A stretch of 64,000 bases of DNA from JAWXBT01 sp964523015 (GCA_964523015.1 CAZFXN010000004.1:1-64000); one strand, 5' to 3'. Shown: positions 8,733 through 18,238, numbered from the stretch's first letter. The notes: generated by a model from the letters alone, not told the origin. Program-made: numbers and translations.

Positions 8733-10382
8733 TTATTGATTGTCACTGGATATTAGTAGTGACTTAATTACGCTTAGCTTAGCCTTATATTTTGCCCTTT
8801 CGCTCTCAATATTTATATCTGGACGATGCTGAGTCAGTACGGTTAAAATCTCTTCCAGTCCTGCTAATCCATGATCCGGCATTAGCTCAGCTCCTATTCT
8901 TCGCTGCATTATATCTTCAAGATTTTCAGCTTGTTCTACATTAAGGGCTAATAAAATCTCCCCTTTTAAGCAAACATTAGCAATTGGCTCTAACCACGAA
9001 AGGTCTCCTGGATCATCTACAAAATATTGAACTCTGGTACCTAATCGAGAGATAGCACCCTCAATTAACTTAAGTGAAACACCCTCCTTAAGAGCAATCT
9101 TTTTAAAATTTTCAGTAATTTCTTTTAGATTGCCCGAGCCAGGGAGTCCTCTACTTTTTGTAGATACTACCCGTGATTCAACTTCTGCTAAGCGAGCAAC
9201 AATTTTTAAACCTTCGTAAGCTGTCCAATACGCCGTAGTTAGCTTCCCTCCAATAAGAGAAAGTACCCCGCGATTAAATAACCATTTATGCTTTCTTGAT
9301 ATCTGGGACGTACTACCGCCCCATCCCTTTTTTCTAACTGGCAATACTCTAATTCCAGCAAAGCAATAATGAGCATTTTCAGGTGTTAGGCCACTATCTG
9401 GAAGATCTTTCTTTAAACGATCGTATATTTCACTAATTTCCTCTTTAAAAGGAAGCGGATCTCTATCCGCACTATTTAATTCACTTTCTGTCGTGCCAAC
9501 TAGGGTCCCACCATAATGAGGCCAAACAAAATAATAACTTCCTTTTCTAGCCAATGGTAACAATAAGGCAGGTCCATTCCATTTTTTATTAAATAAGATA
9601 TGGGTACCCTGACTGTATCGAATCTGTGATCTCAATCCCCTAATTTCTCTAGTATCTCCAACATCAGGAACCCACGGACCAGCGCAATTTATCACGGCCC
9701 CTGCTTCAATTTCATATTTTCGATCTAGTAAACAATCGGTGCAAGAGACTAACACTCTTTGGTTTCTCATTTGAGATACTCGATCTACCGAGGTATGATT
9801 TATACAGATCGCACCCTCTTCACGTGCAGCCAAAATTGTATCGAGGACAAAACGGGTATCGTTAATGATTCCATCTGAATAGACAAAGCCGCCTTGAAAA
9901 AATTCTTTTCGCTTTCCAAAAAAATTCATCATTTCAGCATCTTCTTTAATCCATCTATGTCGACGCTCTTTGCCTGACAAAAATAGATCGTATAAATGAA
10001 GCCCTAATGTTAGTTTTGATTTAAAGAGCCAATCCCCTTTAGTAATTGGGATTAGAAAATCAACCGGAGCGGTAATATGATTAGCCACCTTAAGTAGCTC
10101 TTCTCTAGCTTTGACTCCTTCAAAAACTTGCTGAAAATCAAAACTTTCAAGATATCTTAGCCCACCATGTGCCATCTTTGATGAACGACTAGAAGTTCCA
10201 CTGGCATAGTCATTCAGTTCAAATAATACGGTATCAAAACCATTAAGGGCTGCTAATCGTGCAATAGCAGCACCATGTATGCCACCACCAACGACAACCA
10301 AATCAGCAGTCTTTTTAGATTTTAATTGGGTAAATGTTTCTTGGCGTGAAATGAAATTTTTAAGTGTCTCTCTAGTCATCAA
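8733..10382 (-). CDS. glpD: Aerobic glycerol-3-phosphate dehydrogenase
   Basis: Membrane-associated FAD enzyme that oxidises sn-glycerol-3-phosphate to dihydroxyacetone phosphate and feeds electrons to quinone. The 549 residues start with the FAD-binding GxGxxG motif (VVVGGGIHGAA, about 28-38). They include the family signature SSRSSKMAHGGLRYLE (about 64-79) and end in the C-terminal DAO_C-type helical domain (about 390-549). It lies 4 bp after a small exported protein gene, so the two are probably cotranscribed with purH-purD upstream. Confidence 0.92.
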   Translation of the reverse strand: MMTRETLKNFISRQETFTQLKSKKTADLVVVGGGIHGAAIARLAALNGFDTVLFELNDYASGTSSRSSKMAHGGLRYLESFDFQQVFEGVKAREELLKVANHITAPVDFLIPITKGDWLFKSKLTLGLHLYDLFLSGKERRHRWIKEDAEMMNFFGKRKEFFQGGFVYSDGIINDTRFVLDTILAAREEGAICINHTSVDRVSQMRNQRVLVSCTDCLLDRKYEIEAGAVINCAGPWVPDVGDTREIRGLRSQIRYSQGTHILFNKKWNGPALLLPLARKGSYYFVWPHYGGTLVGTTESELNSADRDPLPFKEEISEIYDRLKKDLPDSGLTPENAHYCFAGIRVLPVRKKGWGGSTSQISRKHKWLFNRGVLSLIGGKLTTAYWTAYEGLKIVARLAEVESRVVSTKSRGLPGSGNLKEITENFKKIALKEGVSLKLIEGAISRLGTRVQYFVDDPGDLSWLEPIANVCLKGEILLALNVEQAENLEDIMQRRIGAELMPDHGLAGLEEILTVLTQHRPDINIESERAKYKAKLSVIKSLLISSDNQ

Positions 10383-10386
10383 GGTG

Positions 10387-10668
10387 TTATTTAGTAACTA
10401 TTTTCACTGAAGTTACTGTAAAGTTTGATCCTAAAATTTTCCATGTTCCAGGCGAAACTGATTCAAATAGATATTTATCAGAATTCACTGAGCTTGGTTC
10501 TTTTTCAGTATGAAAGCCATCTATGTTAGAAATTGTAACTCTTGGTGTTGGACTCTGGGAGTTTATAGAGACCTCCACAGCAACAACTCCTTTTACTGTA
10601 CTCTCAGTTCTAACTAATCCATGAGCATCGACTACCTTTAGCACTAACGGTTGAGCTGCAATCGTCAA
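10387..10668 (-). CDS. Small exported protein, start uncertain
   Basis: A 93-residue beta-rich product if the TTG at 10668 is used. Reading the same frame upstream gives a clear signal peptide: a Lys-rich start, then a hydrophobic run containing ALFYPALFLIGV and TCSA. No ATG, GTG or TTG lies between the in-frame stop at 10792-10794 and this hydrophobic stretch. Either an ATT initiates or the sequence carries an error. The mature part looks like a small Ig-like or chaperone-type beta domain; no family is recognised. It lies between purD and glpD, 4 bp before glpD. Confidence 0.55.
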   Translation of the reverse strand: MTIAAQPLVLKVVDAHGLVRTESTVKGVVAVEVSINSQSPTPRVTISNIDGFHTEKEPSSVNSDKYLFESVSPGTWKILGSNFTVTSVKIVTK

Positions 10669-10721
10669 AGCACTACAAGTAACACCAATTAAAAAAAGTG
10701 CTGGATAGAAAAGTGCAGAGA

Positions 10722-10815
10722 AGAAATGTGTGACAATTTTCTGTTTGATAATTTTCTCTTTTGTAATTTTGCGTTTATAATTTTCCCTTTTCTAATTCTA
10801 CTGTTTCTAATTCTA
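10722..10815. repeat. Imperfect ~15-bp tandem array after purD
   Basis: On the minus strand about six units of 14-16 bp follow one another from the purD stop. The first two are near-identical (AGTAGAATTAGAAA) and later ones have the form AAAATTAnnAAACAG. The array spans the upstream, signal-peptide-proximal part of the next gene. The units are too short and varied to be CRISPR repeats. Confidence 0.7.
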
Positions 10816-12081
10816 CTGTGCGATATCTCTACGAACATGCATTCCGTTATACTGCACCATATCAGCAGCGCGATAGGCTTTATGTCGTGCATCCTCTACT
10901 CCTTGCCCTAATGATGTAACACTAAGGACCCTTCCACCAGCAGTGACTAAACTACCAGTTGAATTAACAGATGTGCCGCCATGAAAGACTACTATATCAG
11001 AGAGTTGTGCTGCCTGTTCAAGACCAAATATCTCATCTCCTTTTCTAACCTCAGACGGGTATCCATAAGAGCTCGCTACAATAGTTACAGCTGTTTCTTT
11101 ACTCCAACTAACAGGTGGTAAGGGTATATTTGAACCAGAATTTGAATAATCGCTACTCAATGCAAATAAGAGCTCAAAGAAATCCCCTTTAAATCGTCGC
11201 ATAATCGACTGACACTCTGGATCTCCCATCCTAGCGTTAAATTCAACAACTGAAATATCCCCTTTAGGAGATATCATGAGACCAGCATATAAAAATCCAG
11301 TAAACGGGATATTTCGCCTTTTAAGCTCATTGAGAGTTGGTTTAATAATATTCTCTACTGTCCACTCCTCCTGAGCTACAGTCAGATGACTCGTTGGAGA
11401 TACCGATCCCATACCACCAGTGTTTGGTCCCCGTTGATTATCAAGTAGACGCTTATAGTCATGCGATGAAGCCATTGGAACAATGTGAGATTCAGAAACA
11501 GCTACGATAAAAGAGGCTTCTACTCCCTCTAGAAAATCTTCGATAACAACTTTATCTGCACCTAGCTCCCCAAATATAAAGTTAAGCGCTGTTTCAATCT
11601 GATCATTCTCAGTACAAACACAAACTCCCTTACCCGCAGCCAAGCCATCTGCTTTTAAAACTATCGGTGCGCCATTTGATTGGCAATAAGATCTTGCTCT
11701 TTTCTCATCTAAAAATGTTTCATGCCGAGCAGTTGGAACCTTTGCACTGGTCATTATATCTTTTGCAAAACTCTTTGAACCTTCAATAGCTGCTGCTGCT
11801 TTAATCGGTCCAAAAATTCTTAACCCTGCATCTCTAAATGCATCAACGATTCCTAATGAAAGAGGATACTCTGGACCAACCACTGTTAGATCAATTTTGT
11901 TTTCCTTGGCAAAGGCTAAAAGATCGTCAATCTTATCAACAGGGATCGGTAAAATTTTAGCAACTTTGGAGATGCCAGGATTTCCAGGCGCACAGAAAAG
12001 TTCAGTTAACTTTGATGATTGCCGTAAGCCCCATGAGAACGCATGCTCTCGGGCACCAGATCCTATAACTAGGGCTTTCAT
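10813..12081 (-). CDS. purD: Phosphoribosylamine-glycine ligase (GARS)
   Basis: ATP-grasp enzyme joining glycine to phosphoribosylamine, an early step of purine synthesis. The 422-residue product has the N-terminal motif VIGSGAREHAF, the NPG loop (APGNPGI, about 32-38), the ATP-grasp lysine region PIVLKADGLAAGKGV and the metal-binding VEFNARMGDPE. It starts 15 bp after purH, a common pairing, and the last codons run into a short tandem array. Confidence 0.95.
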   Translation of the reverse strand: MKALVIGSGAREHAFSWGLRQSSKLTELFCAPGNPGISKVAKILPIPVDKIDDLLAFAKENKIDLTVVGPEYPLSLGIVDAFRDAGLRIFGPIKAAAAIEGSKSFAKDIMTSAKVPTARHETFLDEKRARSYCQSNGAPIVLKADGLAAGKGVCVCTENDQIETALNFIFGELGADKVVIEDFLEGVEASFIVAVSESHIVPMASSHDYKRLLDNQRGPNTGGMGSVSPTSHLTVAQEEWTVENIIKPTLNELKRRNIPFTGFLYAGLMISPKGDISVVEFNARMGDPECQSIMRRFKGDFFELLFALSSDYSNSGSNIPLPPVSWSKETAVTIVASSYGYPSEVRKGDEIFGLEQAAQLSDIVVFHGGTSVNSTGSLVTAGGRVLSVTSLGQGVEDARHKAYRAADMVQYNGMHVRRDIAQ

Positions 12082-12096
12082 TAGATATCTCCTCCC

Positions 12097-13662
12097 TTAG
12101 TGTCTAAAATGTCTATCTTCAACAAACAAAAGACCACCACCAAGTTTATCGATGGCAGCAATAACTTCATCATCCCTTGTGGCTCCACCAGGAGCAACTA
12201 TAAATCCAATGCCTGCCTTAATTAGCTCTTCTGGAGAATCAGGAAAGGGAAAAAACGCATCAGAGGCAGCAACACCGCCATTAAGATCATTGCCGTGTAA
12301 TTTAGCACGAGAGATTAAAAGCTCAGCCGAATCTACCCTGCTCATCTGTCCTGCTCCAACTGATAAGATCATCGTTTCATTAGCAGCAACTACAGCATTC
12401 GATTTTACATGACTACAAACAGTCCAGGCAAATTGAAGGGCCGATAGTTCAACTTCTGTAGGCTTTCTCTTACTAACAACCCTACCTTCACTAACTAAAG
12501 AAACCTTAGTATCTCGCTGCTGTATTAATACTCCATCCTGAATTATTCGAAATTCATGACTTGGAGATGGGGAATCTAAATCAACTTCTATAACTCTTAA
12601 ATTCTTCCGTTTTTGTAAAACACTCAATGCGGCTGAATCAAATGAAGGAGCAATTACTATTTCGACAAATCCTTCCCCTAATTCCTCAGCAACGTCTTTG
12701 GTTACAGTATTACTAAATCCAACTACTCCTCCAAAGTGACTTCTAGGGTCTCCTTTTTTGGCTAACTGCAGTGCTGTTACAAGATCATTCCCTCTGCCTA
12801 CCCCACATGGATTTAGGTGTTTAAAAATCGCTGCTGTTGGGCGATCCCTAAGATCCCTAATAACCCGTAAGGTTGCATCAAAATCTAAAAGATTATTATA
12901 GGAGAGTGATTTCCCTTGTAGTTGCTTCCAGGATCGCTTTGCTCCCTGTTGATTCACATCTAAATATAGCTGAGCCATCTGGTGAGGGTTTTCCCCATAT
13001 CTTAAATCCTGAGATTTAATAAGAACCATACCTGAAACTAAACCGAGTTTATCTCTATCTCCAGCACTCTCAGGATTCTCTGCTACACGGGCATAATATC
13101 GTCCAATTTCTAAATCATAATTGGCCAAGGTCATAAAAACTTTAGCAGCTAATCCCTGACGAAGGGTTAATGGAACCTCTCCTTTCTTTAACTCATCCAC
13201 AACCCTTCCGTAATCGTCAGGATCAATGATTGGCAAAACACCTTCATGATTCTTTGAGGCAGCTCTCAACATGGCTGGGCCGCCAATATCAATAAAGTTG
13301 ACCATGCTCGATGGATCCTTACTATCAGGACCTTTGACCTTTTCAAGAAAGGGATAAAGATTGACCACCACCAGATCAATCGGCAAGATCTGATTGTCAG
13401 TCAATTCGGCCATATGTTTTGGATCAGATCTTTTAGCTAAAATTCCCGCATGTATTTTGGGATGAAGCGTTTTTACCCGACCATCAAGAATCTCTTTCTG
13501 ATCTGTATAATCCTCAACTAAGGTAACTTGAACACCTGCCTCTTTAAGGGCGACTGCCGTACCGGAGGAAGAGAGGATGGTATACCCTAGAGATTGTATC
13601 GCTCTGGCAAATTCAACTATGCCAGTTTTATCAGTTACAGAAATTAATGCGGCTTTGGTCAT
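12097..13662 (-). CDS. purH: Bifunctional AICAR transformylase / IMP cyclohydrolase
   Basis: Catalyses the last two steps of IMP synthesis. The 521-residue product begins with the IMP cyclohydrolase domain (ISVTDKTGI, LHPKIHAGIL) and continues with the transformylase domain. That domain has LRYGENPHQ, the catalytic Lys-His in AIFKHLNPCG, and the C-terminal SDAFFPFPD and APGGATRDDEV. Full length. The gene leads a minus-strand series purH-purD-small exported protein-glpD. Confidence 0.95.
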   Translation of the reverse strand: MTKAALISVTDKTGIVEFARAIQSLGYTILSSSGTAVALKEAGVQVTLVEDYTDQKEILDGRVKTLHPKIHAGILAKRSDPKHMAELTDNQILPIDLVVVNLYPFLEKVKGPDSKDPSSMVNFIDIGGPAMLRAASKNHEGVLPIIDPDDYGRVVDELKKGEVPLTLRQGLAAKVFMTLANYDLEIGRYYARVAENPESAGDRDKLGLVSGMVLIKSQDLRYGENPHQMAQLYLDVNQQGAKRSWKQLQGKSLSYNNLLDFDATLRVIRDLRDRPTAAIFKHLNPCGVGRGNDLVTALQLAKKGDPRSHFGGVVGFSNTVTKDVAEELGEGFVEIVIAPSFDSAALSVLQKRKNLRVIEVDLDSPSPSHEFRIIQDGVLIQQRDTKVSLVSEGRVVSKRKPTEVELSALQFAWTVCSHVKSNAVVAANETMILSVGAGQMSRVDSAELLISRAKLHGNDLNGGVAASDAFFPFPDSPEELIKAGIGFIVAPGGATRDDEVIAAIDKLGGGLLFVEDRHFRH

Positions 13663-13673
13663 GGCAGATCATC

Positions 13674-13703
13674 GCTAAAAAGATAATATCTTGAGATTTT
13701 AGC
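13674..13703. repeat. Inverted repeat upstream of purH
   Basis: Arms GCTAAAA (13674-13680) and TTTTAGC (13697-13703) enclose a second symmetric core, AAGATAATATCTT. It sits 11 nt before the purH start and 46 nt beyond the PP2C stop. A repressor operator for the pur genes or a terminator-like hairpin are both possible; there is no T-run. Confidence 0.4.
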
Positions 13704-13748
13704 ATGGATAGTAATGAATTTAAAGCCTGGTATGGCTTGATTCAATTT

Positions 13749-15692
13749 TTATGGCAACATTCTACTGAGCTCATCAAGCTCTGTTTGAGCTAGCTCTTTA
13801 CGCTTTATTAGATCCTCTCGATAAAGCTGTTTAGATTTACTATCTGCGCCAGTGATAAGATCGTAAAACTCTAAGTCATTCTGAAGTTCTGACAACTTTG
13901 CATCGATAGCTTTTGTTTTTGCACTTAATTCAGAGATACTCTCTTCAATTTCCTCTTTAGACTGATCTACTGCTTTAGCAACAACTGAAGCAAGCTCTGT
14001 TCTTCTTTGCTCTCTAGCTTTTCCGAGTTCTGAAATCTTTTGAGTTAGCTCTTTATCATTTGGACTAAAACGCCAGACTTCCACCTCTCTAAGGTACGCC
14101 CAAGTTGCTTTTTCAAAAAGCTCTTTACGCTCTCGTACGTAAGGAGAGGTAAAGGCGACCTCAGAAGCCATATCAACAGGATCAACTGTTGCCAATCTTT
14201 GCTTTCTCTCAATCCAAGTTACTAAATTTTTTGATGTAGTACTTAGCTCTTCACTTAATTTATATTGTTCAGCCTCAAGCTTTCGAATCTCTGCTGTGGT
14301 GTTCTCCTTTCTCTCAGATACCTGCACAGACTTAGGATTATCTAGTGTAGCAAGTTGAAGGTTAATTTTATTTAGTTGCTCTTGTACATTTGTTTTTCTC
14401 TGATTTGCACTCTCAATCTGATTTCTACTTAACCCTCTTTTAATTGGATAACTATCAGCAAATTGCTGCTTTTCTGTAATTCCTGCAATCCGTTCAACGG
14501 TAAACAACCCTGTCTCCATCTCTCGATCGCTGAATTCATAGTTAACCAGTGGCAATTTTGCAATCTCTGTTGCTAACGGATTAATTAATACTGTTCGTAT
14601 TTCAGTGTATGATTGATGCTTAAAGAACGAAGATGTTTCTGATAAGAGAAATCCCATTACTAGACCAAGAACCATAAGCCCAGCCCACTTAAGGTGAACC
14701 AAAGGTGATTGTGGTAACGCATTTGCCTCAGACCTTAACGGTATATTTTGCTTAAACGTTGCAGAAGAATGGATCTGCATGTCTGCATCATCATGCGGAC
14801 GTTTATATTTTCCGCTTCTATATTGTTCTCTAGTAGCACGAATATCAATGGCATCAGTCTTTGGTAACTGTTTAGAGACGACTCGAGGATACTCTGATTC
14901 CTTGAAGTCCTCTGCCTTACTTGGATAACTTTCATCAAGATGAATAACAATGACGGTAATATTATCCGGTCCACCACGTTGATTGGCTAAACTAATTAGC
15001 TCCTGCACAGCATCATCGCTAGAATGATTTTTAACGATCGCTAGAATCTCTTGTTCTGATACCACATTATAAAGTCCATCAGAGCATAATAAATACTGAT
15101 CTTTTCTTGCTGGGCCGTCATCCACAATGAATGCGTCAACATCTACATCGGGGCATGGGCCAAGAGATCTAGTTAGCATGTGTGCAACTGGATGATTTTC
15201 AGCCTGTTCCTCAGTGATTGCCCCGTTACGGAGAAGGTCATTTACTAAAGTATGATCATCAGTTAGTTTTACAACCTTATCTCCACGGATTCTGTAAGCA
15301 CGAGAATCGCCAACATTTACAACGATCATTTTTTTGTCAAAGAAAGCGAGCCCAACAAATGTTGTCCCCATTCCTGATAGACCTTCCTCTTCCGATCCCA
15401 TTTTAAAAATATCTGAATTTGCTCTACTTAATGCTCGAGCAACATCATCTGGAGAAAGGGTATCTCTGTGGCTAAGTGACTGTTCAACAATCTTAACCGC
15501 CATACTGGAAGCAGTTGCGCCACCTTTTGCGCCACCCATACCATCAGCAACGATGTAGAATTTTAAGTTGTCTGTATTAACGACACCGTATGAGTCCTGA
15601 TTCTCATCTCTTCGACGACCAACATCAGTACCAACACTGTATGATAGTGCACTGAGTGGCTTTGCATCTTTGGTGGTGTCAGTTGAGCTCAT
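13749..15692 (-). CDS. Membrane-anchored PP2C-type phosphatase with coiled-coil tail
   Basis: Predicted Ser/Thr protein phosphatase. Residues 16-254 form a complete PP2C/Stp-like domain: RRRDENQD (27-33 region), VADGMGGAKGG (metal-binding Asp50), GMGTTF, NVGDSRAYR, LLCSDGLYN (Asp205) and RGGPDNITV (Asp243). Residues 336-352 form one transmembrane segment. The remaining 290 residues, expected outside the cytosol, hold long charged helices (about 415-520 and 560-647) likely to be coiled coils. Usual bacterial PP2C proteins are about 250 residues, so the tail is the odd part. It could sense an envelope partner. No cognate kinase gene is in the window. Confidence 0.85.
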   Translation of the reverse strand: MSSTDTTKDAKPLSALSYSVGTDVGRRRDENQDSYGVVNTDNLKFYIVADGMGGAKGGATASSMAVKIVEQSLSHRDTLSPDDVARALSRANSDIFKMGSEEEGLSGMGTTFVGLAFFDKKMIVVNVGDSRAYRIRGDKVVKLTDDHTLVNDLLRNGAITEEQAENHPVAHMLTRSLGPCPDVDVDAFIVDDGPARKDQYLLCSDGLYNVVSEQEILAIVKNHSSDDAVQELISLANQRGGPDNITVIVIHLDESYPSKAEDFKESEYPRVVSKQLPKTDAIDIRATREQYRSGKYKRPHDDADMQIHSSATFKQNIPLRSEANALPQSPLVHLKWAGLMVLGLVMGFLLSETSSFFKHQSYTEIRTVLINPLATEIAKLPLVNYEFSDREMETGLFTVERIAGITEKQQFADSYPIKRGLSRNQIESANQRKTNVQEQLNKINLQLATLDNPKSVQVSERKENTTAEIRKLEAEQYKLSEELSTTSKNLVTWIERKQRLATVDPVDMASEVAFTSPYVRERKELFEKATWAYLREVEVWRFSPNDKELTQKISELGKAREQRRTELASVVAKAVDQSKEEIEESISELSAKTKAIDAKLSELQNDLEFYDLITGADSKSKQLYREDLIKRKELAQTELDELSRMLP

Positions 15693-15778
15693 GGAAATAA
15701 AGTACTTCCGGAAATTAAAAAGTTGTTAAAAATGCTACTAAAAATATTGAGAAGATCCTAAATAGCTCCATACAATAA

Positions 15779-15805
15779 TTATCGGCTGATGGTTCTAGAA
15801 ATTAG
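15779..15805 (-). promoter_or_regulatory. Sigma-28-like promoter candidate upstream of PP2C gene
   Basis: On the minus strand GCCGATAA (15779-15786) matches the full sigma-28 -10 consensus. The -35 position, 15 nt upstream, reads CTAA, only a partial match to TAAA. It lies about 90 nt before the PP2C start. A flagellin gene in the window makes sigma-28 plausible for the organism, but one good half-site is weak evidence. Confidence 0.25.
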
Positions 15806-15824
15806 ATTACAGAAATAGTTCAAA

Positions 15825-15856
15825 GTTTCCATAACGATACGTTATGGTTAGGAAAC
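15825..15856. repeat. 19-bp inverted repeat after SPOR gene
   Basis: CCATAACG and CGTTATGG (15829-15847) flank 3 nt. GTTTCC (15825-15830) and GGAAAC (15851-15856) give an alternative outer pairing. It begins 24 nt beyond the SPOR gene stop on the minus strand. There is no clean T-run, so it could be a factor-dependent terminator or an operator for the downstream PP2C gene. Confidence 0.45.
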
Positions 15857-15879
15857 CTATAGCTGGTACTAAAAAAGAG

Positions 15880-16947
15880 TTATTTGATAAGTTTTATGAA
15901 AGGATCTCCCTGAAGATACCTCTCTCGTTTTAGCTGCTGAACCATCGTTTCAGAATACCTCCTGGCATCCTCAGGGCCAACTAGTACACGGTAGTACTCC
16001 TCTCCTCGAATATTTGCGTTTTCTATAACAACAGGAAAGCCTGAATCCTTCAATTTATTGGCTAACGCCTTAGCATCATCTAACTTGCCAGTTGCTGCCA
16101 CCTGAGCATACCAACCGGAAGAAACTGAACTCTTGACTGAGGGTGTTTTGAGCTCTTGTTTTGGTTCAATTTTATTTTCTTCTTTCTTTTCAACTTTTTC
16201 AGCGACAATTTTAGCAACTGAAGTTTTACTATTTGTGCCATTAACTTTTTTATCTGCAAGCTTTGTCTCAGGCTTTACGACCTTAATATTACTCTCCACT
16301 TCATCATTAAAAGCTGATTCTGTTTTTTCATTGTTCTTGTTTGGAACTAATGGTTCATTTTTTAGAGATTCTAAAACACTTGAATGAGAGTCTTTTTGTG
16401 GGACTTCTACATCTTCGCTTTTTATCTCCTCGGCTTTAAATTCTTTGAGCGTTTTTAATGTTCCAATTGTTTTAGTCTCGTCATTTCTCTTTTTAGAATT
16501 ATCAAGAAGTGATGGTGGGTCGCTTAAAATTGTAATGACATCTGATTCGTTATCAACATTATCATCCAGTAGATCCTCATCATCTAAGATTGCTGGCAAT
16601 ACAGGTTTTACTACTTTTGTGGTTTCAATAGATCCCAACTCCGGCAAGGCTGGCATCTCATTAAGCTCACCGTTTTTTTCTTTCTCTACAGGAGATCCTA
16701 ATTTCGCGTAAACTTTGGAAGCAACAGAGTCAAGATCTTCGTTGCGGTACTGCTCAGGAATTGGCAGTTTGGCTACACTAGCTAGGTTAATTGTTTGAGC
16801 ACTCTCAAAACCAGCCTTCTGTCCTGAAACTAACCCAAGATAAAAAGCACAGAGCATACTTCCAGTAACGACTCCTAAAAGGACTACCGCCTGAATTAAC
16901 CCAAGTTTTAAGGACCAACTCTGTTTTACTCTCTTTTGGGGTTCCAC
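15880..16947 (-). CDS. SPOR-domain membrane protein
   Basis: Envelope protein of 355 residues. It has a short cytoplasmic start, one transmembrane helix (about 15-38), and a long Lys/Glu/Asp/Ser-rich linker (40-275). The C-terminal SPOR domain (about 278-355) contains SGWYAQVAATG, AKALANKLKDSGFPVVIE and YYRVLVGPED. SPOR domains bind denuded peptidoglycan at division sites, so a role at the septum or in the wall is likely. It follows the mutS-amidase-cca-unknown genes after 49 bp, which adds to the cell-wall link of that operon. Confidence 0.85.
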   Translation of the reverse strand: MEPQKRVKQSWSLKLGLIQAVVLLGVVTGSMLCAFYLGLVSGQKAGFESAQTINLASVAKLPIPEQYRNEDLDSVASKVYAKLGSPVEKEKNGELNEMPALPELGSIETTKVVKPVLPAILDDEDLLDDNVDNESDVITILSDPPSLLDNSKKRNDETKTIGTLKTLKEFKAEEIKSEDVEVPQKDSHSSVLESLKNEPLVPNKNNEKTESAFNDEVESNIKVVKPETKLADKKVNGTNSKTSVAKIVAEKVEKKEENKIEPKQELKTPSVKSSVSSGWYAQVAATGKLDDAKALANKLKDSGFPVVIENANIRGEEYYRVLVGPEDARRYSETMVQQLKRERYLQGDPFIKLIK

Positions 16948-16996
16948 CTAATCACCTAAAAGGAAAACAACTACTGACAAATACAATTATGGGCTT

Positions 16997-18238
16997 TTAA
17001 TTCACTCCGTTCAAGCCCAAACAATGTGTCAGAATTTTTAATTTTCCCCCTACCTGCTCCATAATTTCAAGTACAGTTAGAAGGTTAGAAGTTTCTAGCA
17101 TGCCTTCAGAGATGATACGACGGCGAAAAATAGGGTCATTTAACTTCTGGTTTAACTGGTCAAGTATTTTGGTTAAATAATCAAGAAAATCCCAGATTTG
17201 TCCTGTAGTAGCTAAGTGGCAGGAGAGCCAATCTAAAAGCAGGGCTTTCCGTAGTAAAGGATCCTCCTGCAAAGACAGCTCTCCTGTTTTATCATCAGAG
17301 CTCTGCTCCAAAATAGTCCTAAGCCGGTCAACTGTTGCCTGAATGTACCAAACTAAGTTGGCCCTTTCAGCACTAGTAGGAACAAATAGATCCACATCTG
17401 TAAATCTTATATCTCCCGCTAGATAAAATTCTAAGGGGACAGAATGATGACTTAACAACTCTTGATGCTTCTGATATTGCGCAATTCCATCTCCGAAATC
17501 TTCACCATATAACCAACCACGTTTTGGAAAGTTAAAAATTAAATCTACTCTCTCTCTAATTTGCACAAATTGCTTTCGTGTAAGATTTTCATCAAAGCCC
17601 CATAGAAACACCCTCTTTAAATCAGCAGTCATTAGAAAACTAAAAAGTGCCTCAGTTGAAGCGCTCTCGGATCCGACCGGTTGATTTAATAATTCAATAA
17701 CTTTTAGCCAATGAGAGGCGTTACAGTTTTCTTGACCAGAGATAATCTCTATCTCACCAATAAAAAGACGTGGCAGTGAAAATATACTACCTAGCATTCT
17801 TCGATGAAGAAGGGCTAACGAGAATAATCTAAGATATGATTCCCCAAAGCAACGACTGTTTGGTGTTGGAAGGACGATATCAAATTTATTGGAACTTAAA
17901 GTATCAGATTTTACTTTAAACTCTGATGCTAAGAGGGAATTTAATTCTAATGAGCTTTGAATGTTTAAGTATCCGTCATAGATACAAAAAAGCTGAGTTC
18001 CAACTTGTGGCATCTCCTTTAAAAGCCTAGTCGTTACCTCTTTTACTGAAATCTTTATTAGGCGAGCTAACTGTTGTGTAAAATCAGTACCGATCTCACC
18101 ACGAGCGGAATCGGATAGTGGATAAAAAAGGGCCGGAAGTACTTGCTCTGGCCAAAGAGTCTGAGCAGTACTCTCTAAAACAGTACTTAGTTTAGGTACT
18201 CTTAACCCAATATCTGCTTGCCAGTCATACTTGATCAT
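16997..18238 (-). CDS. Hypothetical protein, operon partner of cca
   Basis: A 413-residue protein with no family that I can name. The sequence is a complete soluble alpha/beta protein without signal peptide or membrane segment. The first 80 residues (LSDSARGEIGTDFTQQLARLI region) faintly recall the N-terminal tRNA-elbow domain of arginyl-tRNA synthetase, and the last 90 are helical like an anticodon-binding bundle, but catalytic motifs HIGH and KMSKS are absent. Its start codon abuts the cca stop with no gap, which suggests translational coupling. A tRNA-related role is only a hypothesis from this context. Confidence 0.6.
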   Translation of the reverse strand: MIKYDWQADIGLRVPKLSTVLESTAQTLWPEQVLPALFYPLSDSARGEIGTDFTQQLARLIKISVKEVTTRLLKEMPQVGTQLFCIYDGYLNIQSSLELNSLLASEFKVKSDTLSSNKFDIVLPTPNSRCFGESYLRLFSLALLHRRMLGSIFSLPRLFIGEIEIISGQENCNASHWLKVIELLNQPVGSESASTEALFSFLMTADLKRVFLWGFDENLTRKQFVQIRERVDLIFNFPKRGWLYGEDFGDGIAQYQKHQELLSHHSVPLEFYLAGDIRFTDVDLFVPTSAERANLVWYIQATVDRLRTILEQSSDDKTGELSLQEDPLLRKALLLDWLSCHLATTGQIWDFLDYLTKILDQLNQKLNDPIFRRRIISEGMLETSNLLTVLEIMEQVGGKLKILTHCLGLNGVN

